From Kribbella kalugense (GTDB lineage Bacteria > Actinomycetota > Actinomycetes > Propionibacteriales > Kribbellaceae): 64,000 nt of DNA. Within the stretch, counting starts at the first letter, position 1; each line of letters starts with the position of its first letter. The translations under genes and the position numbers were made by a program. The notes under the pieces were generated by a model that was not told the origin of the DNA, ran no database searches, and worked only from the letters and a program-made list of their open reading frames with translations. Location: positions 992,001 to 1,056,000 of the forward strand of contig NZ_SODF01000002.1 of NCBI RefSeq assembly GCF_004365875.1, given 5' to 3'. Of this stretch, positions 39,832 through 48,695 are shown piece by piece.

Positions 39832-40625
39832 GGCACCGGGTCGTCGTACTGGCCTAGGCGGCCGGAGTAACGCTGGCCGTTCAGATACGGCCAGGCGTAC
39901 GCCGTGCAGCCGTGCAGGCCGAGGGTTTGTTGCTGCATCACCGGCGCCGGTTGGCCCGGTCCCGGGCACAGCTCGTGGCCGTGGCCGAGCCGGTGGCCGG
40001 TCTCGTGGTTGACCATGTACTGCCGGTACGTCGTCAGCGATGCCCCGAAATTCGGTACGCCGTGCGCCCATCGCGCCACGTTCAGCACGACTCGATTCCC
40101 GATCCGGCAGCTCGTGTACCGGTCCGGCGCCGCACCACAGATCACGTCCCGCGTCTGCGGCGTGACCAGCATCAAGGTGAAGTCCGGATTCGTCCCCGGC
40201 CCGACCTGCTGGAACCGCCACTGCCCGCGCGACGCCCACCCTTCCGCCCCGCCGTACGTCGTCCGGACGAACCGCGCGAACGCAACCCGATCGATCCCGG
40301 TGATCCCACCCTCGATCGCGACCTGGAATCGCATCAGCTTCCCGGCCCGCCCGATCACCGCAGGATCTCCGGGCAGTACGGCGTACGACTGCGTCCCCGC
40401 GACCGGATAGGAGATCACCGGAGCCGCCGGTGGGATCGTGGCTCGCTGCGGTACGACGGTCCGCGTCGACGACTGTACGGACGGTTGTGACGACGACTGC
40501 ATCGACGACGGTACGGCTGACTCATGCCGGGCCAACGGGCTCGCGGGCAGTTGGTAAACCACCCCAATAGCGACCACAGCCGTGATCGCCAGCCCGATCG
40601 TCCTGACCACACTCCAGCGGCGCAT
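39822..40625 (-). CDS. DUF3152 secreted zinc-peptidase-like protein
   Basis: The 267-residue protein has an N-terminal membrane or signal segment (VVRTIGLAITAVVAIGVVYQL, about 6-26), a serine-rich linker, and a DUF3152 domain with VNHETGHRLGHGHELC, an H-E-x-x-H-x-x-x-x-x-H zinc site of metzincin type, and conserved cysteines (CGAAP, SCRIG, HELC, HGC). It should act outside the membrane; the substrate is unknown. GGAGGAG is 6-8 nt upstream of the ATG at 40625, preceded by an 8-bp hairpin. Confidence 0.85.
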   Translation of the reverse strand: MRRWSVVRTIGLAITAVVAIGVVYQLPASPLARHESAVPSSMQSSSQPSVQSSTRTVVPQRATIPPAAPVISYPVAGTQSYAVLPGDPAVIGRAGKLMRFQVAIEGGITGIDRVAFARFVRTTYGGAEGWASRGQWRFQQVGPGTNPDFTLMLVTPQTRDVICGAAPDRYTSCRIGNRVVLNVARWAHGVPNFGASLTTYRQYMVNHETGHRLGHGHELCPGPGQPAPVMQQQTLGLHGCTAYAWPYLNGQRYSGRLGQYDDPVPHP

Positions 40626-40643
40626 CCGGTGAGCTCCTCCCAC

Positions 40644-40661
40644 CGCGCCCGGTCGGGCGCG
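40644..40661. repeat. Tight 8-bp hairpin next to the DUF3152 ribosome-binding site
   Basis: CGCGCCCG and CGGGCGCG are separated by only two bases. On the minus strand the stem ends 4-5 nt before GGGAGGAG, so it could affect translation of the DUF3152 gene or be the terminator of the upstream GNAT gene. Confidence 0.6.
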
Positions 40662-40710
40662 TCCTCACTGTCTTCTTGCCACTGTGCCCACAAACCCTTC
40701 TCCGACCCAG

Positions 40711-41196
40711 CTACGCCTTGGCAGTCCGGAACCTCAGCGACGGGTACCTCGACTCGATGAACCCGAGGTCGCGGTACAACCCGATGCCGTAGTCGGTCGC
40801 GTGCAGTTCGACCTGGCCGACGGCGGTCTCGTCCTGGAACCAGTCCATCAGCGCGACCACGCAGGCCCGGGCCAGCCCGCGCCGACGGAAGGCCGGCTCG
40901 GTGCTGACGTTGTACAGGTGGCCGCGGACCGTGGTCAGATCTCTCGGCCCCGGTGGATGCACATAGACGTTGCCCGCGGCCCCTGCGACCACGCCGGCGT
41001 CCGGGTCGTCGACGACGTACGCCGCGAACGTGTCCGGCGACGCCAGTTGCCCGGCGAACCACTCGACGGCGGTCGTCCGCCAGGGTCCGTCGACATCGTT
41101 GCCCATGGCAGCGAGCATCAGCCCGCGTAACCGGACCAACGACTCCGCATCTTCCGGGCCGGCCCGTCGTACCTCAATGTCACTCACGGGTCTCAT
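40711..41196 (-). CDS. GNAT family N-acetyltransferase
   Basis: The 161-residue protein has IEVRRAGPEDAESLVRLRGLML, the acetyl-CoA loop VSTEPAFRRRGLARACVVALM, and the final ATDYGIGLYRDLGFIES. The acceptor is unknown. The boundary used is the ATG at 41196; a GTG at 41187 is equally likely, because TTGACT on the minus strand (41220-41215) with a 17-bp spacer to an AATGAG -10 would start the transcript close to that GTG. Divergent from the LCP gene. Confidence 0.87.
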   Translation of the reverse strand: MRPVSDIEVRRAGPEDAESLVRLRGLMLAAMGNDVDGPWRTTAVEWFAGQLASPDTFAAYVVDDPDAGVVAGAAGNVYVHPPGPRDLTTVRGHLYNVSTEPAFRRRGLARACVVALMDWFQDETAVGQVELHATDYGIGLYRDLGFIESRYPSLRFRTAKA

Positions 41197-41235
41197 TTTG
41201 CCAACTTTTTGCCGAGTCAATGAATCGAAGAGGGC

Positions 41236-42765
41236 ATGGCCCCGAGCAGAGCGCAGCGAGCGTCGCACAGCAGCCGAGCACGGAGGGCCAGACCACGGCA
41301 ACGGTCCGCGTTCGCCGCGCTGGCGATCGCCGTGTTCGGTGTGCTCCTGCCCGGTACGGCGTACCTGGTCGCGCGCCGGACCAGGCTCGGCTCGGTGGTC
41401 ACCTTCGTGAGCCTCGCGTTGTACGGCGCGGCGGCGTACATCGCTCTGCGGAAACGGGACGCGATCATCTCGTGGGCGCTGGATCCCGGGCTGCTGCTGT
41501 GGATGATCGCCGGCCTGAGTGCGGTCGGACTGTTGTGGATCGTCGTCCTGGTCACGTCGTACAAGATGCTGCGGCCGCTGACGGTGCGCCCGGGATCGCG
41601 ACTGCTCGGTTCGCTGGTGGTCGGCGCGGTCTGCTTCGCGATGACGGTGAGTACGGCGACCGCCGCGCAGACCCTGATGGCCCAGCGGAGCCTGGTCAAG
41701 AAGGTGTTCGGCGACGACAAGACCAAGAGCCAGACCCGGCCGACGATCTCCACGAAGAAGGACGTCTGGCAACAGCTGCCGCGGGTGAACGTGCTGCTGC
41801 TCGGCGCGGACGACGGCGAGGGCCGGCAGGGAACGCGGACCGACACGGTGATGGTCGCGAGCATCGACACCAAGACCGGCAACACCTCGCTGATCTCGCT
41901 GACCCGGAACTTCATGCGGATGCCGTTCCCGGCCGACTCACCGCTGCACAGGCTCTACCCAACCGGGTACTGGGATCCCAGCATCGATCCGAGCAAGGAG
42001 CAGCCCGAGTTCTACCTGGATGCGATGTACCGCAACATCCCGAGCCAGCACCCGGGCGTCATCGGCCCGTCGGACAACGAGGGCGCGGACATCCTCAAGC
42101 TCTCGGTCGGTGAGGCGCTCGGGCTGAAGATCCACTACTACGTGCAGGTCAACCTGGCCGGGTTCGCGCAGCTGGTCGAGGCGCTCGGCGGGATCACGGT
42201 GAACATCAACTACCCGGTCCCGGTCGGCGGGAACGACGACAAGAAGATCCCGCCCAGCCGGTACCTCCAGCCCGGGCCGAACCGGAAGCTGAACGGCACG
42301 GACGCACTGTGGTTCGCCCGCGGCCGGTACGGCGTGGCCACAGCGGACCTCGCCCGGCAGCAGCGGCAGCACTGCACGATCCAGGCGATCGTCGAACGCG
42401 CGACCCCGCAGAACGTGCTCGCCAACTATCAGGCGATCGCGCACGCCGGCGAGCAGCTGATCCGGACCGACATCCCACCGAACCTGACGGGCTCCTTCGT
42501 CACGCTCGGCCAGCGGGTCAAGACCGCGAAGATCACCAACATCGACCTGGACAAGGAGAAGAACTTCCCGAACGGTCGCGACCCGAACTACGCCGGGATG
42601 CGCGAGATCGTCGCGAAAGCACTCAACCCGGTGACGACGCCGGTGCCGCGCAGGACCACGACGAGAACGCCGTCGACCGCGGCTCAGCCCCGCACGACGC
42701 CCAAGCCCGCCGACGACGACGACCTTACTTCGGCGTGCGCGTACAACCCAGGTCCGCCGAGTTAG
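41236..42765 (+). CDS. LytR-CpsA-Psr (LCP) family cell-wall ligase
   Basis: The 509-residue protein has a basic N-terminal tail, four membrane segments between about residues 27 and 143, and an extracellular LCP domain from about 182. Hallmarks are RVNVLLLGADDGEGRQGTRTDTVMVASID, SLISLTRNFMR and the late LNGTDALWFARGRYGVATADLARQQRQH with conserved arginine and aspartate residues for pyrophosphate-lipid binding. It attaches polyprenyl-linked glycopolymers to peptidoglycan. The tail is rich in threonine and proline. It is longer than the usual one-membrane-segment LCP. Ends 4 bp into the convergent SDR stop. Confidence 0.9.
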   Translation: MAPSRAQRASHSSRARRARPRQRSAFAALAIAVFGVLLPGTAYLVARRTRLGSVVTFVSLALYGAAAYIALRKRDAIISWALDPGLLLWMIAGLSAVGLLWIVVLVTSYKMLRPLTVRPGSRLLGSLVVGAVCFAMTVSTATAAQTLMAQRSLVKKVFGDDKTKSQTRPTISTKKDVWQQLPRVNVLLLGADDGEGRQGTRTDTVMVASIDTKTGNTSLISLTRNFMRMPFPADSPLHRLYPTGYWDPSIDPSKEQPEFYLDAMYRNIPSQHPGVIGPSDNEGADILKLSVGEALGLKIHYYVQVNLAGFAQLVEALGGITVNINYPVPVGGNDDKKIPPSRYLQPGPNRKLNGTDALWFARGRYGVATADLARQQRQHCTIQAIVERATPQNVLANYQAIAHAGEQLIRTDIPPNLTGSFVTLGQRVKTAKITNIDLDKEKNFPNGRDPNYAGMREIVAKALNPVTTPVPRRTTTRTPSTAAQPRTTPKPADDDDLTSACAYNPGPPS

Positions 42766-43529
42766 GCGTAGCGGACGCCGAGGCCGCCGTCGACGGCCCA
42801 GTTGGCGCCGGTGACGAAGGCGGCGGCTTCGGAGGCGAGGAAGCAGACGACCTCGGCGACGTTCTCCGGGGTGCCGATCCGGCCGAGCGGGTGGACGCGG
42901 AGGGCGTTCTCGCGTTCGCCGGGGATGGTGTCGAAGAACTCCTCGAGCAGGTCGGTGGAGATGTAGCCGGGGCTGACCGCGTTGACCCGAACGTTGTGCG
43001 GGGCAACGTCCAGCGCGAGTGAGCGGGTCATCCCGACCAGGCCGGACTTCGCCGCGGCGTACGGGAACATGCCGGCCGTGGTCAGCTTCGAATGGATCGA
43101 GGCGATGTTGACGATCGAGCCGTGCCGGTTGTCGATCATCGGCTGCAGGACCTGGCGGGACATCAGGAACGCGCCCTTCAGGTCGACGTCGAACACGTCG
43201 TCCCACTCGGCCACAGACATCTTGGTCGGGTCGGCGTACGAGTTCTTGCCGGCGTTGTTGACCAGCACGGTGACGGACTTGCCGAGCTCGTCGGTCAGTT
43301 TGCCGACCGCCTGCCGGACCGACACCTCGTCGGTGATGTCACCGACGGCCGATGCCACCTTGGCGCCGCCCTCGGCGAGCTCCGCGGTGGTCGCGTTCAG
43401 CTCGTCCACCAGGATGTCGACCAGGCCGACCGCGGCACCCTCCTCCGCCGCCTTGACCGCAACGGCCCGGCCGATCCCGCGCGCGGCCCCCGTCACCAGC
43501 ACAACCTCGTTCGCCAACCGTCCGGTCAC
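42762..43529 (-). CDS. Short-chain dehydrogenase/reductase (FabG-like)
   Basis: The 255-residue protein has VVLVTGAARGIGRAVAVKAAEEG, VNNAGKNSYADPTK, NIASIHSKLTTAGMFPYAAAKSGLVGM (Ser, Tyr-x-x-x-Lys), and SPGYISTDLLEEF. All SDR catalytic residues are present; NAD(P)-dependent oxidoreduction of an unknown substrate. The GTG at 43529 is preferred, with GGAG 6 nt upstream; a TTG at 43532 is possible. Confidence 0.88.
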   Translation of the reverse strand: MTGRLANEVVLVTGAARGIGRAVAVKAAEEGAAVGLVDILVDELNATTAELAEGGAKVASAVGDITDEVSVRQAVGKLTDELGKSVTVLVNNAGKNSYADPTKMSVAEWDDVFDVDLKGAFLMSRQVLQPMIDNRHGSIVNIASIHSKLTTAGMFPYAAAKSGLVGMTRSLALDVAPHNVRVNAVSPGYISTDLLEEFFDTIPGERENALRVHPLGRIGTPENVAEVVCFLASEAAAFVTGANWAVDGGLGVRYA

Positions 43530-43585
43530 CAACGTCTCCTCAAACTAGGCGTTGTCATGACCCTAGTCGGAGCGGCCGGGGTGGC

Positions 43586-44299
43586 TCAGTGCGTGGTCAG
43601 AATGCAGAACTCGTTGCCGTCGGGGTCGGCCATCGCGATCGCGTCGCCGTCCTCCTGACCGCTCTCGAGCCGCGTCGCGCCGAGCGAGATCAGCCGCTCG
43701 ACCTCGGCCTGTACGTCGGAGCCGGCCGACGGCACGAGGTCGAAATGCAGCCGGTTCTTCGGCGCCTTCGGGTTCACCGGCGGGCCGCCCCAGGAGATCT
43801 TCGATCCACCGTTCGGCGACTGGATCGCCGTCTCCTCGTCCTGGTCCCAGACCAGCGGCCAGTCGAGTGCCTTGCTCCAGAAGTAGCCGACCGCCTGCGT
43901 ACCGTCGGACGACAGCGCGCCGATGACCCCGGTGTTGGCGAGGAAGTTGTTCCCCGGCTCGATCACACAGAACTCGTTGCCCTCGGGATCAGCCAGTACG
44001 ACGTGCTCTTCCTCCGGCGACTGCCCGATGTCGATGTGCTGCCCGCCGAGCTCCAGCGCCCGCGCGACCGTTGCCTCTTGTTCCTCCAGCGACTGACTGG
44101 TCAGATCGAAGTGCATCTGGTTGGCGCGATCCTTCGGCACATCACTCTGCAGGAACCGCAGCAGGAACCGGGCGCTGTCGTCGGGCAGCAGCGAGGCCCC
44201 GTCCGCGCCGGCTTCGCGACCGAGCACGCCGGCCCAGAACCGCGCCAGACCTCCCGGATCCTTTGCATCAAAGGACAGTGCGTAAAGCTCGACGCTCAT
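43586..44299 (-). CDS. Two-module VOC family protein
   Basis: The 237-residue protein has two tandem VOC halves: VELYALSFDAKDPGGLARFWAGVLGRE to DPEGNEFCVIEP, and GYFWSKALDWPLVWD to DPDGNEFCILTTH. Histidines in MHFDLTS and LHFDLVP and glutamates in GNEFC are placed as metal ligands in both halves. This is the common actinobacterial 'VOC family' layout of unknown substrate. The next gene on the same strand is a TetR regulator 44 bp upstream. Confidence 0.88.
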   Translation of the reverse strand: MSVELYALSFDAKDPGGLARFWAGVLGREAGADGASLLPDDSARFLLRFLQSDVPKDRANQMHFDLTSQSLEEQEATVARALELGGQHIDIGQSPEEEHVVLADPEGNEFCVIEPGNNFLANTGVIGALSSDGTQAVGYFWSKALDWPLVWDQDEETAIQSPNGGSKISWGGPPVNPKAPKNRLHFDLVPSAGSDVQAEVERLISLGATRLESGQEDGDAIAMADPDGNEFCILTTH

Positions 44300-44343
44300 C
44301 GGGAACTCCCATCTGCCGGAGCTGCCACCGTAAGGCGGTTTGA

Positions 44344-44928
44344 TCAAGCGCCGCAAAGAGATTTCGCCGCAACTCTGGCGTGCTGGTCCGCAATCGAACG
44401 AGACATCGGCCGGCGAAGCAGGACCAGTTGGTGATACAGCGGACCCGTAGCGGTGAGGAGCAGCTGGTGCGCATCCGTCCCGGCCGGGATCTCACCACGC
44501 TCGACAGCCCGGCGTACGACGACCGCCGTACGTTCGTACCGATCGACCCAGAACTGAGTGAGTGCCTCGGCGGCTTCCGGCGTACGGAAGGAGGCCGCGA
44601 TCACTGCCTGGGTGACGGACGGGCGAGCGGTGAGCGCCGCGTGTACTTCGCGGTTGACGGCAATCAGGTCGCCTTCGAGAGAACCGGTGTCGGCCGGCTC
44701 CCAGGCGTCATCGGCTCCCGCCTGCAACAGATCGACGAGCAGCCCAGCTACGGTCTTCCACCGGCGATACACCGTCGTGCGATGAACACCCGAGCGCGCC
44801 GCGACCGCATCGATCGTCAACCCGTCGTACCCATGCTCCGCCAGCTCGGCCTCAACCGCGGCGAGCACGTCCGCCCGCACCCGAGCGGTCCGCCCACCCG
44901 GCCTGCTTGCACGATCGGTCCCGGTCAT
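44344..44928 (-). CDS. TetR family regulator, divergent from vgb
   Basis: The 194-residue protein has VLAAVEAELAEHGYDGLTIDAVAARSGVHRTTVYRRWKTV, the TetR DNA-binding region with the TTVYRRW recognition helix, and a TetR_C_11-like tail. It is divergent from the virginiamycin B lyase gene, with a 24-bp imperfect palindrome between them, and in line with a VOC gene downstream. Both neighbours are resistance-type proteins, so it probably responds to an antibiotic or toxic compound. Confidence 0.88.
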   Translation of the reverse strand: MTGTDRASRPGGRTARVRADVLAAVEAELAEHGYDGLTIDAVAARSGVHRTTVYRRWKTVAGLLVDLLQAGADDAWEPADTGSLEGDLIAVNREVHAALTARPSVTQAVIAASFRTPEAAEALTQFWVDRYERTAVVVRRAVERGEIPAGTDAHQLLLTATGPLYHQLVLLRRPMSRSIADQHARVAAKSLCGA

Positions 44929-44937
44929 GGCACCATC

Positions 44938-44961
44938 CTAACGCAACATTCGTCGCATTAG
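44938..44961. promoter_or_regulatory. TetR operator between the TetR and vgb genes
   Basis: Imperfect palindrome CTAAcGCaAC...GTcGCaTTAG, about 24 bp, covering most of the 43-bp divergent promoter region. Fits a TetR dimer site controlling both genes. Confidence 0.6.
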
Positions 44962-44971
44962 GGAGAACGTC

Positions 44972-45802
44972 TTGTCAGTCACCGAGTTTCCGCTCGACGG
45001 TCCGTACGGCGTTGCTGCCGCAGGTGGTGAGGTGTGGGCGACGCTCGTCCACACCGGTCGCGTGGCGACTGTGTCCGGGCGGGAGTTCGACCTCGGTGCC
45101 GCGCAGTCGCGGCCGAGCGTGATCGTCGACGGTCCCGACGACGCCGTCTGGTTCACGCGGAACGGCGACGACCGGGTCGGGCGGATCGGGTACGACGGGG
45201 TGGTGACCGCGATCGAGATCGCCGGAGCGCCGTACGGGCTGTGCGTCGGACCGGACGGCGCCTTGTGGTGCACGCTGATGAGCGCGGACGCGATCGGCCG
45301 GGTGAGCGTTGACGGCGAGGTGTCGACGTACCCGATCGGGACCACCGGGGCGTTTCCGGCGATGATCACCAACTTCGGCGGCGAGTTGTGGTTCACGCTC
45401 AACCAGGGCAACGCGATCGGCCGGATGGATACCAGCGGCACGGTCACCACCTATCCCCTGTCCACCGAATCCACCGGCCCGGTCGGCATCAGCGCAGGTC
45501 CGGACGCGGTCTGGTTCGTCGAGATCCTCGCGGATCGGGCCGGCCGGATCACCGCGGACGGGAAGGTCGAGGAGTTCGCACTTCCGGCCGGCTCCAAGCC
45601 ACATGCGGTCGCGGCGACCGCGGACGGTGGTTGCTGGATCACCTTGTGGGCGGCCGGATCGCTCGCCCGATTGGATGCCGAGGGCAACATCACGGAGCAG
45701 GTCGCGCTCGGTGAAGGGTCCGAGCCACACGGTCTCGCCCTTGACCACGGCTCGGTCTGGGTCGCGTTGGAGAAGGGCTCGTTGGTCCACCTCGAAGGGT
45801 GA
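44972..45802 (+). CDS. vgb: Virginiamycin B lyase-like protein
   Basis: The 276-residue protein is a seven-bladed propeller of repeated blades (DGPDDAVWFTRNGDDRVGRI, VGPDGALWCTLMSADAIGRV, AGPDAVWFVEILADRAGRI). The catalytic-type residues are spaced as in the staphylococcal Vgb enzymes: H211 in SKPHAV, H253 in EPHGL (42 residues on) and E267 in VALEKG (14 further), matching my recollection of H228/H270/E284. It should linearise type B streptogramins by C-O elimination at the ester. The start is a TTG at 44972. Control is likely by the divergent TetR protein. Confidence 0.85.
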   Translation: MSVTEFPLDGPYGVAAAGGEVWATLVHTGRVATVSGREFDLGAAQSRPSVIVDGPDDAVWFTRNGDDRVGRIGYDGVVTAIEIAGAPYGLCVGPDGALWCTLMSADAIGRVSVDGEVSTYPIGTTGAFPAMITNFGGELWFTLNQGNAIGRMDTSGTVTTYPLSTESTGPVGISAGPDAVWFVEILADRAGRITADGKVEEFALPAGSKPHAVAATADGGCWITLWAAGSLARLDAEGNITEQVALGEGSEPHGLALDHGSVWVALEKGSLVHLEG

Positions 45803-45844
45803 GCAGCTTCACTCCACGGAGGGAGGACGGGAGCCGTCCCGCGG

Positions 45845-46765
45845 GTGGACAGTGGTGGTGTGAGCACGGTGGTGCAGGTTCGGGGATCGACGCGGGTTCG
45901 CGACATCATCGCGGTGGGGCGGCCGGCGTTCTGGGTGGTCTCGATCGTCCCTTATTACACAGGGATCCTGCTCGCCACGCACCAGCTGATTCCGCCGGTC
46001 GAGGAGTGGCTGCGGCTGATCGTGGGCGCCGTGGTGATGGGGCCGTTGGTGTGGCTGGCCGTGCTGGCGGTGAACGACGCGTACGACCTGCCGAGTGATC
46101 GGCTCAATCCGCGGAAGGCGAAGTCGCCGCTGCTCGACGGACGCATCACCCTGCGGGCAGCCAAGCGGCTCGCATTCGCGGCAGCTGTCGCGGCGGTCGG
46201 GTTGAGTCTGAATGTCGGGATCGTGTTCGCGCTCGGCGTCCTGCTCGCGGTCGTGCTCGGCTACGCGTACTCCGTCCCGCCGGTCCGCCTCAAGACCCGC
46301 GCCGGCTTCGACGTCGCGGTCAACGCACTCGCCCTCGGCGCCTTCGGACCGCTGGCCGGCTGGGCCGCCATCAACCCGGACCTGAGCGACTTCCCTTGGC
46401 TGATGGGCCTGCAGGGAACGCTTGCAGCCATCGGCCTGTACCTCCCGACCACGCTCGCGGACCTCGAGGCCGACCGGGCCGCCGGCTACCAGACGATTGC
46501 GGTCCGCTTCGGCGCACGGACGACGTACCTGATCGGGTACGTCGCCTGGATCGGCGCCGCGGCGTTGTCCGTCGTACTCGCCGCAACCGCGACGATCATC
46601 CCACGCAGCATGCTCCCGCTGGAGTTGGTGATGGTCCCGGTGCTGATCGCGGCGTACCGGAAACTGATCGGACCCGAGCAGTCCTTCAAGGGCATCATTG
46701 TCCTCGCCGCGCTCTTCTTGCTCCCCTGCGGCACCTTTGCCCTCACCTACACCGGAGTCCTCTGA
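45845..46765 (+). CDS. UbiA family prenyltransferase
   Basis: The 306-residue protein has about eight or nine membrane segments and the two UbiA aspartate motifs: NDAYDLPSDRLNPRKAKSPLLDG (near residue 78) and TTLADLEADRAAGYQTIAVRFG (near residue 206). It transfers an isoprenoid chain from its diphosphate to an acceptor, in the membrane. The GTG at 45845 and a GTG at 45860 are both possible starts. The next gene starts 3 bp after its stop, so they form an operon; the acceptor is unknown. Confidence 0.88.
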   Translation: MDSGGVSTVVQVRGSTRVRDIIAVGRPAFWVVSIVPYYTGILLATHQLIPPVEEWLRLIVGAVVMGPLVWLAVLAVNDAYDLPSDRLNPRKAKSPLLDGRITLRAAKRLAFAAAVAAVGLSLNVGIVFALGVLLAVVLGYAYSVPPVRLKTRAGFDVAVNALALGAFGPLAGWAAINPDLSDFPWLMGLQGTLAAIGLYLPTTLADLEADRAAGYQTIAVRFGARTTYLIGYVAWIGAAALSVVLAATATIIPRSMLPLELVMVPVLIAAYRKLIGPEQSFKGIIVLAALFLLPCGTFALTYTGVL

Positions 46766-46768
46766 GCC

Positions 46769-47722
46769 ATGTATCCAGACCTCGAGCCCTACGACCACGG
46801 CCTGCTCGACGTCGGTGACGGGAACCGCGTGTACTGGGAGGTCTGCGGCAACCCCGACGGCAAGCCCGCACTCGTCGTCCACGGCGGCCCGGGTTCCGGC
46901 GCCGGCGCCTGGTGGCGGCGGTACTTCGATCCGTCGAAGTACAAGGTGGTTCTCGTTGATCAGCGCAACTGCGGCCGCAGTACGCCGGACGCCGCCGAGC
47001 CCGATGTCGACCTGAGCACCAACACGACCGCCCACCTGATCGCGGACTTCGAGCAACTGCGCAGGCAGCTCGGTATCTCGCGATGGCTCATCCTGGGCGC
47101 TTCGTGGGGAGCGACGCTCGGTCTTGCGTACGCCGAGCAGCACCCGGAGGCGATCTCCGAGGTCGTGCTGTTCAGTGTCACCAACACCACCCGGCGTGAG
47201 GTCGACTGGATCACCCGCGAGATGGGCCGGATCTTTCCCGAGGAGTGGGCGCGCTTTCGGGACGGCGTACCGGAGGGCCAGCGGGATGGGAACCTCCCGC
47301 TCGCCTACAGCGGCCTGCTGCACGACCCGGACCCCGAGGTGCGCGACCGGGCCGCCCGTAATTGGTGTGATTGGGAGGACACGCACGTCCGCACACACCC
47401 AGGCTGGCGGCCGGATTCCCGGTATGACGATCCCGTCTTCCGGCTGCGGTTGGCGCGGCTCGTGACGCACTACTGGGGTCATGCGGCTTGGCTGGAAGAA
47501 GACGTTCTCGTGCGCGAGGCGGGCAAGCTGGCCGAGATTCCTGGCGTGCTGATTCATGGGCGGCTCGACATCAGCAGTCCGGCGGATGTCGCCTGGCGGA
47601 TGGCGCAGGCCTGGCCGGGCGCGGAGCTGCACCTGGTTGAGCAGGAGGGGCACGGCGCCGGAGGTGCCGACACTAAAGAGCTGATCCTGGAGGCGTTGGA
47701 CCGTTTCGCATTACGGCCCTGA
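46769..47722 (+). CDS. Prolyl aminopeptidase-like alpha/beta hydrolase
   Basis: The 317-residue protein has the oxyanion-loop HGGPGSGAG (near 38), DQRNCGRSTP, the nucleophile elbow GASWGATLGLAY (near 109, G-x-S-W-G), HGRLDISSP (acid) and EGHGAGG (histidine). This is the S33 proline iminopeptidase layout, with GASWG in place of the more common GGSWG. It should release N-terminal proline or hydrolyse a similar amide. It is co-transcribed with the UbiA gene, which is not a known pairing for a peptidase. Confidence 0.87.
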   Translation: MYPDLEPYDHGLLDVGDGNRVYWEVCGNPDGKPALVVHGGPGSGAGAWWRRYFDPSKYKVVLVDQRNCGRSTPDAAEPDVDLSTNTTAHLIADFEQLRRQLGISRWLILGASWGATLGLAYAEQHPEAISEVVLFSVTNTTRREVDWITREMGRIFPEEWARFRDGVPEGQRDGNLPLAYSGLLHDPDPEVRDRAARNWCDWEDTHVRTHPGWRPDSRYDDPVFRLRLARLVTHYWGHAAWLEEDVLVREAGKLAEIPGVLIHGRLDISSPADVAWRMAQAWPGAELHLVEQEGHGAGGADTKELILEALDRFALRP

Positions 47723-47818
47723 CCGCTTTGCTCGGGTGTGCGGATGCATGTGCACGTAGGGACAAGATTTGATCACTGATCTTTACAGCGATGAAACGTT
47801 CATGGACGCTTTACTCCC

Positions 47819-48628
47819 ATGACTCTGACCCGCCCGGAGCTCGAGACCGACTACACCCTCAGCCGGTCCGACATCGCGCACTTCGCCGAGCACGGCTTCG
47901 TGAAACTGAAGCACGTACTCAGTCCGGAGACGATCGCGGAGTACGAGCCGGAGATCACCGGCAAGGTGATCGAGCTGAACACCCAGCACCTGCCGCTGGA
48001 CGAGCGCGACACCTACGGCAAGGCGTTCCTGCAGGTGACGAATCTCTGGCAGGACAGCGAGCGGGTGCTCGAGTTCGTGTCGTCACCGCGGCTGGCGCGG
48101 ATCGCGGCGCAGTTGCTCGGCGTGCAGTCGGTGCGGCTGTACCACGACCAGGCGCTGTACAAGGAGTCCGGCGGCGGCGTGACGCCGTGGCACGCGGACC
48201 AGTACTACTGGCCGTTCTCGACCGACCGTTGCGTGACGATCTGGATCCCGCTGCAGGAGACCCCGATGGAGATGGGGCCGCTGTCGTTCGCGGCCGGCAG
48301 CCATACCTTCGAGCACGGTCGCGACCTGGCGATCAGCGACGAGTCGGGGCGGGTGCTGCAGGAGACGCTGGCCGAGCAGGAGTTCCCGGAGATCTCCGAG
48401 CCGTTCGAGCTGGGCGAGGTGAGCTACCACCTCGGCTGGACCTTCCACCACGCGCCGCCGAACACGACCGACATCCCGCGCCGGGTGATGACGGTGATCT
48501 ACGTCGACGCCGCGATGGAGATCTCCCCGCCGGTGAACAAGAACCAGGAGGCCGATCTGGCCAGCTGGATGCCCGGCAACCAGCCCGGCGAGACCATCTC
48601 CTCCCCGCTCAACCCGGTCCTCTACTAA
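47819..48628 (+). CDS. Phytanoyl-CoA dioxygenase (PhyH) family protein
   Basis: The 269-residue protein has an iron site of the 2-oxoglutarate dioxygenase type: H-x-D in TPWHADQYYWP (near residue 122) and the distal histidine in WTFHHAPPN (near 209), with the following ...R-R-V-M-T strand placing the 2-oxoglutarate arginine. It should hydroxylate an unknown small molecule. The 96-bp upstream region has a GATCACTGATC palindrome (47771-47781) and a TGAAACGTTCA element, possible regulator sites. Next on the same strand is a cupin gene. Confidence 0.88.
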   Translation: MTLTRPELETDYTLSRSDIAHFAEHGFVKLKHVLSPETIAEYEPEITGKVIELNTQHLPLDERDTYGKAFLQVTNLWQDSERVLEFVSSPRLARIAAQLLGVQSVRLYHDQALYKESGGGVTPWHADQYYWPFSTDRCVTIWIPLQETPMEMGPLSFAAGSHTFEHGRDLAISDESGRVLQETLAEQEFPEISEPFELGEVSYHLGWTFHHAPPNTTDIPRRVMTVIYVDAAMEISPPVNKNQEADLASWMPGNQPGETISSPLNPVLY

Positions 48629-48669
48629 CAGCTCCCGCAGGCCCCGAGCCGGGCCTTTGATGCGCTCTG

Positions 48670-48681
48670 TACCTATTGGTA
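48670..48681. promoter_or_regulatory. Operator-like TACC-TATT-GGTA palindrome
   Basis: A short perfect palindrome with a 4-bp centre, 3 bp upstream of the TACGAT -10 hexamer of the cupin gene. Its form resembles sites of HxlR-type regulators. No regulator gene is adjacent. Confidence 0.45.
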
Positions 48682-48695
48682 TGTACGATGCTGCC

